Of a stretch of DNA of 9,244 bases, positions 6,018-9,244 are shown one piece after another. How positions within the stretch are numbered: the first letter of the stretch is position 1; the number at the start of each line of letters is the position of its first letter. The DNA comes from an uncultured Flavihumibacter sp. (GTDB lineage: Bacteria; Bacteroidota; Bacteroidia; Chitinophagales; Chitinophagaceae), in assembly GCA_946482545.1 (NCBI GenBank), contig CAMLRX010000169.1:1-9244 (forward strand), written 5' to 3'. Below the pieces are notes generated by a model, which was given only the letters and a program-made list of their open reading frames with translations, had not been told where the DNA came from and did no database searches. A program made the translations under genes and the position numbers.

Positions 6018-7045
6018 GTACATTACAGAACGACCTGCTGCTGAAAGTATTGAACGGAGAGCAAACCAGCCGTCCGCCGGTTTGGATGATGCGCCAGGCA
6101 GGCCGTTACCTTCCGGAATACATGAAGCTGCGCGAAAAGTACGGTTTCTTTGAAAGGTGCCAGACGCCCGAACTCGCCTGTGAGATCACCCTTCAACCCA
6201 TCGATATTGTAGGTGTGGACGCCGCGATACTTTTTTCAGATATCCTCGTGGTACCCCAGGCTATGGGTCTCGAAGTACAATTGATCGAAAGCAAAGGGCC
6301 GGTACTCCCCGACCCCATCAAAACCGCTGCCGACATGAACCGCATCCGTGTACCGGATGTGAATGAAACACTGCAATATGTATTTGATGCCATTCAACTC
6401 ATCAAAAAAGAACTGAACGGACGCGTGCCGCTGATCGGCTTCGCGGGCGCCCCGTGGACCATCCTCTGCTATATGGTGCAGGGTAAAGGAAGTAAAACAT
6501 TTGATGAGGCCAAGGCTTTTTGTTACGCACAACCAGAGCTCGCGCACCAACTGCTGCAAATGATTACCGACACCACCATCGCCTACCTCAAAGCACAGGT
6601 GAAAGCAGGCGCCGATACGGTACAGGTTTTCGATAGCTGGGGTGGTCTGCTCGGTAAAGAAGATTTTGAAAACATTTCCCTGCAATACATCCGCCAGATC
6701 GTGGCCGCCTTGAAAGATGAGGTGCCTGTGATTGTATTCGCAAAAGGTGCATGGCACTCACTTGAAAGCATGGCGGCAACAGGTGCGAAAGGATTAGGCA
6801 TCGACTGGTGTATTCCCGCACACCTGGCGCGCCAGTTCGCAGGAAACAATGTGGTCCTGCAAGGAAATTTCGATCCGGCCAAACTGCTGTCGCCCATCCC
6901 GGTTATTAAAAAAGAAGTGAAAGCCATGCTGGACGCCTTCGGCAACAAAGCGCATATTGCTAACCTGGGTCATGGTATTCTACCCAATGTTCCCGTTGAC
7001 CACGCGAAAGCCTTTGTGGACACGGTGAAAGAATACACATCATAG
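6014..7045 (+). CDS. hemE: Uroporphyrinogen decarboxylase, 343 aa
   Basis: Removes the four acetate carboxyl groups of uroporphyrinogen III to give coproporphyrinogen III; a cofactor-free cytoplasmic enzyme. The first family signature is [18 protein letters not shown], with substrate-binding Arg27 and Arg31. [14 protein letters not shown] carries the catalytic Asp76. The second signature [13 protein letters not shown] contains the conserved Tyr153. FDSWGGLLG and the C-terminal [13 protein letters not shown] complete the barrel. Length is normal. The ATG at 6014 overlaps the hemD stop by four bases. After the stop at 7045 there is no terminator hairpin, so transcripts can continue into hemF. 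Confidence 0.98.
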   Translation: MSTLQNDLLLKVLNGEQTSRPPVWMMRQAGRYLPEYMKLREKYGFFERCQTPELACEITLQPIDIVGVDAAILFSDILVVPQAMGLEVQLIESKGPVLPDPIKTAADMNRIRVPDVNETLQYVFDAIQLIKKELNGRVPLIGFAGAPWTILCYMVQGKGSKTFDEAKAFCYAQPELAHQLLQMITDTTIAYLKAQVKAGADTVQVFDSWGGLLGKEDFENISLQYIRQIVAALKDEVPVIVFAKGAWHSLESMAATGAKGLGIDWCIPAHLARQFAGNNVVLQGNFDPAKLLSPIPVIKKEVKAMLDAFGNKAHIANLGHGILPNVPVDHAKAFVDTVKEYTS

Positions 7046-7101
7046 AATTGTAAAAAGAAAAACAGTTGACGAAGATCAGTTTTTCCAACCCGATTGGAAT
7101 G

Positions 7102-7110
7102 GAGTTTTGC
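7102..7110 (+). promoter_or_regulatory. Weak candidate internal promoter before hemF
   Basis: GAGTTTTGC differs from TAnnTTTGC only at its first base and lies 19 bases before the ATG at 7130, or 43 before the one at 7154. The 8-mer TTTTGCCG here (7105-7112) also occurs in the hemA promoter (3062-3069). No TTG is found at the right upstream distance, so support is modest. Confidence 0.25.
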
Positions 7111-7153
7111 CGGAATAAAATTGTTTTTTATGCACCTACATTCAACTGAAATT

Positions 7154-8086
7154 ATGCCCGAAGCCATCAGTGAAAACACCGTAAAGGAAGACTGGATCAG
7201 TTTCATTCACGACCTGCAGGATAAAATATGCGCGGCCCTGGAAGCCAGTGATGGCAAAGCTGTTTTTGTCGAAGATAAATGGGAACGCCCTGAAGGCGGC
7301 GGCGGAAAAACACGGGTGATCGCCAACGGAAATGTCTTTGAAAAAGGTGGTGTAAACACCAGTATTGTTTACGGTGAAGTAACACCAATGATGCGTTCGC
7401 AATTAAAGATTGACGGTCATTCCTGGTTCGCCTGCGGCCTTTCTCTGGTGATCCATCCTTACAATCCATTCGTTCCTACGGTGCATTGTAATTACCGTAT
7501 GTTCGAACTGTACAACGAAGACGGATCACTCGCCGACCGGTGGTTCGGTGGCGGAACCGACATCACCCCCTACTATCTTGATGAGGCAGATGTAACGCAT
7601 TTCCACCGCACGTATAAAAACGCCTGCGATCAGGTCGATCCATCCTTCTTCCCTGCTTTCAAAGAACATTGCGACCAGTATTTCGTGAACTGGCACCGCA
7701 ACAAAGAAAGAAGGGGATTGGGTGGTATCTTCTACGATTACCAGCGTCCATCTGAAGACAAGCCCGTTTCCACCTGGTTCGATCTGGCACGTGCCTGCGG
7801 CTACGGCTTTATTGACGCGTATATTCCCATCGTGGAAAAAAACAAAAACGCGAGCTTCACGCCCGCCAACAAACACTGGCAGGAAATAAGAAGGGGCCGT
7901 TATACCGAATTCAACCTGGTGCACGACCGTGGCACCATCTTCGGACTGAAAACCAACGGGCGCATAGAGTCCATTCTGATGAGCCTTCCCCCTACCGTTC
8001 GATTTGAATACAATTATTATCCTGAACCCGGTTCTGAAGAAGATAAACTCTTCCAGGCCTGCCTGCATCCGAGAAACTGGGTTTAG
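7154..8086 (+). CDS. hemF: Coproporphyrinogen III oxidase, oxygen-dependent, about 310 aa
   Basis: Uses O2 to decarboxylate two propionates of coproporphyrinogen III, forming protoporphyrinogen IX. Conserved blocks are GGGGKTRVI, HPYNPFVPTVHCNYRMF with His111, RWFGGGTDITPYY with Asp136, THFHRTYKNACD, WHRNKERRGLGGIFYDY with His181, RRGRYTEFNLVHDRGT, and RIESILMSLPPTVRFEY. Residue numbers assume the ATG at 7154 (MPEAISENTV). An in-frame ATG at 7130 would add eight residues and cannot be excluded. This is the HemF family, unrelated to the radical-SAM HemN, so at least this copy needs oxygen. It lies 108 bases after hemE (84 for the earlier start), the largest gap in the cluster, which may hold an internal promoter. 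Confidence 0.96.
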   Translation: MPEAISENTVKEDWISFIHDLQDKICAALEASDGKAVFVEDKWERPEGGGGKTRVIANGNVFEKGGVNTSIVYGEVTPMMRSQLKIDGHSWFACGLSLVIHPYNPFVPTVHCNYRMFELYNEDGSLADRWFGGGTDITPYYLDEADVTHFHRTYKNACDQVDPSFFPAFKEHCDQYFVNWHRNKERRGLGGIFYDYQRPSEDKPVSTWFDLARACGYGFIDAYIPIVEKNKNASFTPANKHWQEIRRGRYTEFNLVHDRGTIFGLKTNGRIESILMSLPPTVRFEYNYYPEPGSEEDKLFQACLHPRNWV

Positions 8087-8102
8087 CGCACAAAATATTT
8101 TT

Positions 8103-9071
8103 ATGATCAGAAGAAACAGGATACTCCGCCAAACACCCGCCATCAGAAGCTTAGTGGCCGAAACAATTCTTCGTCCCGAAGATTTTATCGTACCGCTTTT
8201 TGTGGTGGAAGGAACAAACGTGAAAGAAGAAATCAGTTCCATGCCCGGCTATTTCCGCATGAGCCTGGACCTGTTGAATTTTGAAGTGAAAGAACTGTGG
8301 AGCATGGGACTTCGCTCGGTGTTGCTCTTCATTAAATGTGACGATGCGAAGAAAGACAACAAAGGTACCGAAGCGCTGAACCCTGACGGATTGATGCAAC
8401 GCAGCATCCGCACCGTGAAAGATGCGTGTCCGGATATGCTGGTGATGACGGATGTGGCACTGGATCCCTTCTCCTCTTTTGGTCACGATGGCATTGTAGA
8501 GAACGGCGAAATTGTGAACGATGCCACGGTTTCTGTGCTGGCCGCCATGAGCGTGAGCCATGCGGAAGCAGGCGCTGATTTTGTTGCCCCCAGCGATATG
8601 ATGGACGGAAGGATACACGCCATCCGTGCCGCATTGGAAGCGCACGGCTATACGAAAACAGGCATCATGAGTTACAGCGCGAAATACGCTTCCTGTTTTT
8701 ATGGGCCCTTCCGTGATGCCCTGGACAGCGCTCCCGGCTTCGGCGATAAAAAAACCTACCAGATGGACCCCGCCAACAGAAGGGAAGCGCTCCGCGAAAC
8801 ACTGATGGATGTTGAAGAAGGCGCCGATATCGTCATGGTGAAACCGGCACTGGCCTACCTGGACATCATCCGTGAAATAAGAGATGCCGTAACCTTACCC
8901 GTAAGCGCCTACCAGGTAAGTGGTGAATACGCCATGATCAAAGCCGCGGCGGAACGGGGATGGCTAAACGAAGAAAAAGCCATCCTGGAAACGCTCACTT
9001 CCATCAAGCGCGCGGGCGCCGATATGATCGCCAGTTATTTCGCAAAAGATGCCGTGAAACTGATCGGTTAA
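8103..9071 (+). CDS. hemB: Porphobilinogen synthase (5-aminolevulinate dehydratase), 322 aa, non-zinc type
   Basis: Condenses two 5-aminolevulinate molecules into porphobilinogen; normally a homo-octamer. The two active-site lysines are Lys194 in YSAKYASCFYGPFRDA and Lys247 in MVKPALAYLD. The usual metal-site segment reads DVALDPFSSFGHDG (117-130). Ala119, Asp121 and Asp129 stand where zinc-dependent enzymes have cysteines, so this should be a magnesium-type enzyme without the catalytic zinc. The N-terminus RRNRILRQTPAIRSLVAET is typical of the family. I chose the ATG at 8103; an in-frame extension to 8004 would lie inside hemF. The gene starts 16 bases after the hemF stop behind an AT-rich stretch, which suggests one transcript. 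It works upstream of HemC in the pathway although it is encoded later. Confidence 0.97.
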   Translation: MIRRNRILRQTPAIRSLVAETILRPEDFIVPLFVVEGTNVKEEISSMPGYFRMSLDLLNFEVKELWSMGLRSVLLFIKCDDAKKDNKGTEALNPDGLMQRSIRTVKDACPDMLVMTDVALDPFSSFGHDGIVENGEIVNDATVSVLAAMSVSHAEAGADFVAPSDMMDGRIHAIRAALEAHGYTKTGIMSYSAKYASCFYGPFRDALDSAPGFGDKKTYQMDPANRREALRETLMDVEEGADIVMVKPALAYLDIIREIRDAVTLPVSAYQVSGEYAMIKAAAERGWLNEEKAILETLTSIKRAGADMIASYFAKDAVKLIG

Positions 9072-9098
9072 ACTGAACAAATACCAAAGAACTTTCAG

Positions 9099-9244
9099 AT
9101 GAATAAAAGTATTGCCCTTTTCGAACGTGCGCAACAAACCATCCCTGGCGGTGTGAACTCTCCGGTCCGTGCTTTTAAAAGCGTTGGAGGAACACCCATT
9201 TTCATGCAGAAGGCCAAAGGCGCCTACCTGTATGATGCCGATGG
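9099..9244 (+). CDS. hemL: Glutamate-1-semialdehyde 2,1-aminomutase, N-terminal part (cut by right window edge)
   Basis: PLP-dependent enzyme that converts the HemA product glutamate-1-semialdehyde to 5-aminolevulinate, the substrate of HemB. Only 48 complete codons are visible: it begins [18 protein letters not shown], continues with [17 protein letters not shown], and the last residues read [12 protein letters not shown]. This is the typical N-terminus of the HemL family, and the N-S-P-V-R-A-F block is highly characteristic. The PLP lysine and most of the protein lie outside the window. The gene starts 27 bases after hemB with no terminator between them. HemL next to HemA and HemB confirms the C5 route of 5-aminolevulinate formation in this organism. 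Confidence 0.95.
   Translation, partial: MNKSIALFERAQQTIPGGVNSPVRAFKSVGGTPIFMQKAKGAYLYDAD

Overview
The window reads as chromosomal DNA of an aerobic member of the Bacteroidota, most likely Chitinophagaceae or a close relative. The evidence is the protein sequences themselves, recurrent promoter -7 elements of the form TAnnTTTG(C), the lack of Shine-Dalgarno sequences before the genes, and moderate GC coding DNA with AT-richer gaps. The assignment rests on recognition, not on a database search.

Layout. Positions 1-934 (minus strand) hold the 5' third of ileS, isoleucyl-tRNA synthetase, running off the left edge. Positions 935-1798 are an 864-base gap without a convincing protein gene. It holds the ileS promoter with a 15-bp palindrome upstream, two plus-strand intrinsic terminators with no gene in front of them, and the minus-strand terminator of hemH. 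Positions 1799-2857 (minus) are hemH, ferrochelatase. Positions 2858-3092 are a divergent promoter region. From 3093 to the right edge, one plus-strand cluster runs hemA-hemC-hemD-hemE-hemF-hemB-hemL, with hemL cut by the window end.

Function. Together the genes make heme from glutamyl-tRNA by the C5 route. HemA makes glutamate-1-semialdehyde, HemL converts it to 5-aminolevulinate, HemB to porphobilinogen, HemC to hydroxymethylbilane, HemD to uroporphyrinogen III, HemE to coproporphyrinogen III, HemF (oxygen-dependent) to protoporphyrinogen IX, and HemH inserts iron into protoporphyrin IX. The only step not seen is protoporphyrinogen oxidase (HemY, HemG or HemJ). HemF together with a HemE product indicates the classical protoporphyrin-dependent route. 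hemC, hemD and hemE overlap or abut tightly and are probably translationally coupled; the hemE-hemF gap may carry an internal promoter.

The window is mostly well-understood metabolism and I see no new multi-gene system. The points most worth a second look are: an IleRS whose class I signature reads GIHH instead of HxGH, a variant tied to mupirocin hyper-resistance; a five-cysteine segment inside HemH suggesting an internal [2Fe-2S] cluster; a hemC gene with no ATG start available; and the two orphan terminators between ileS and hemH, which may mark small RNA genes.
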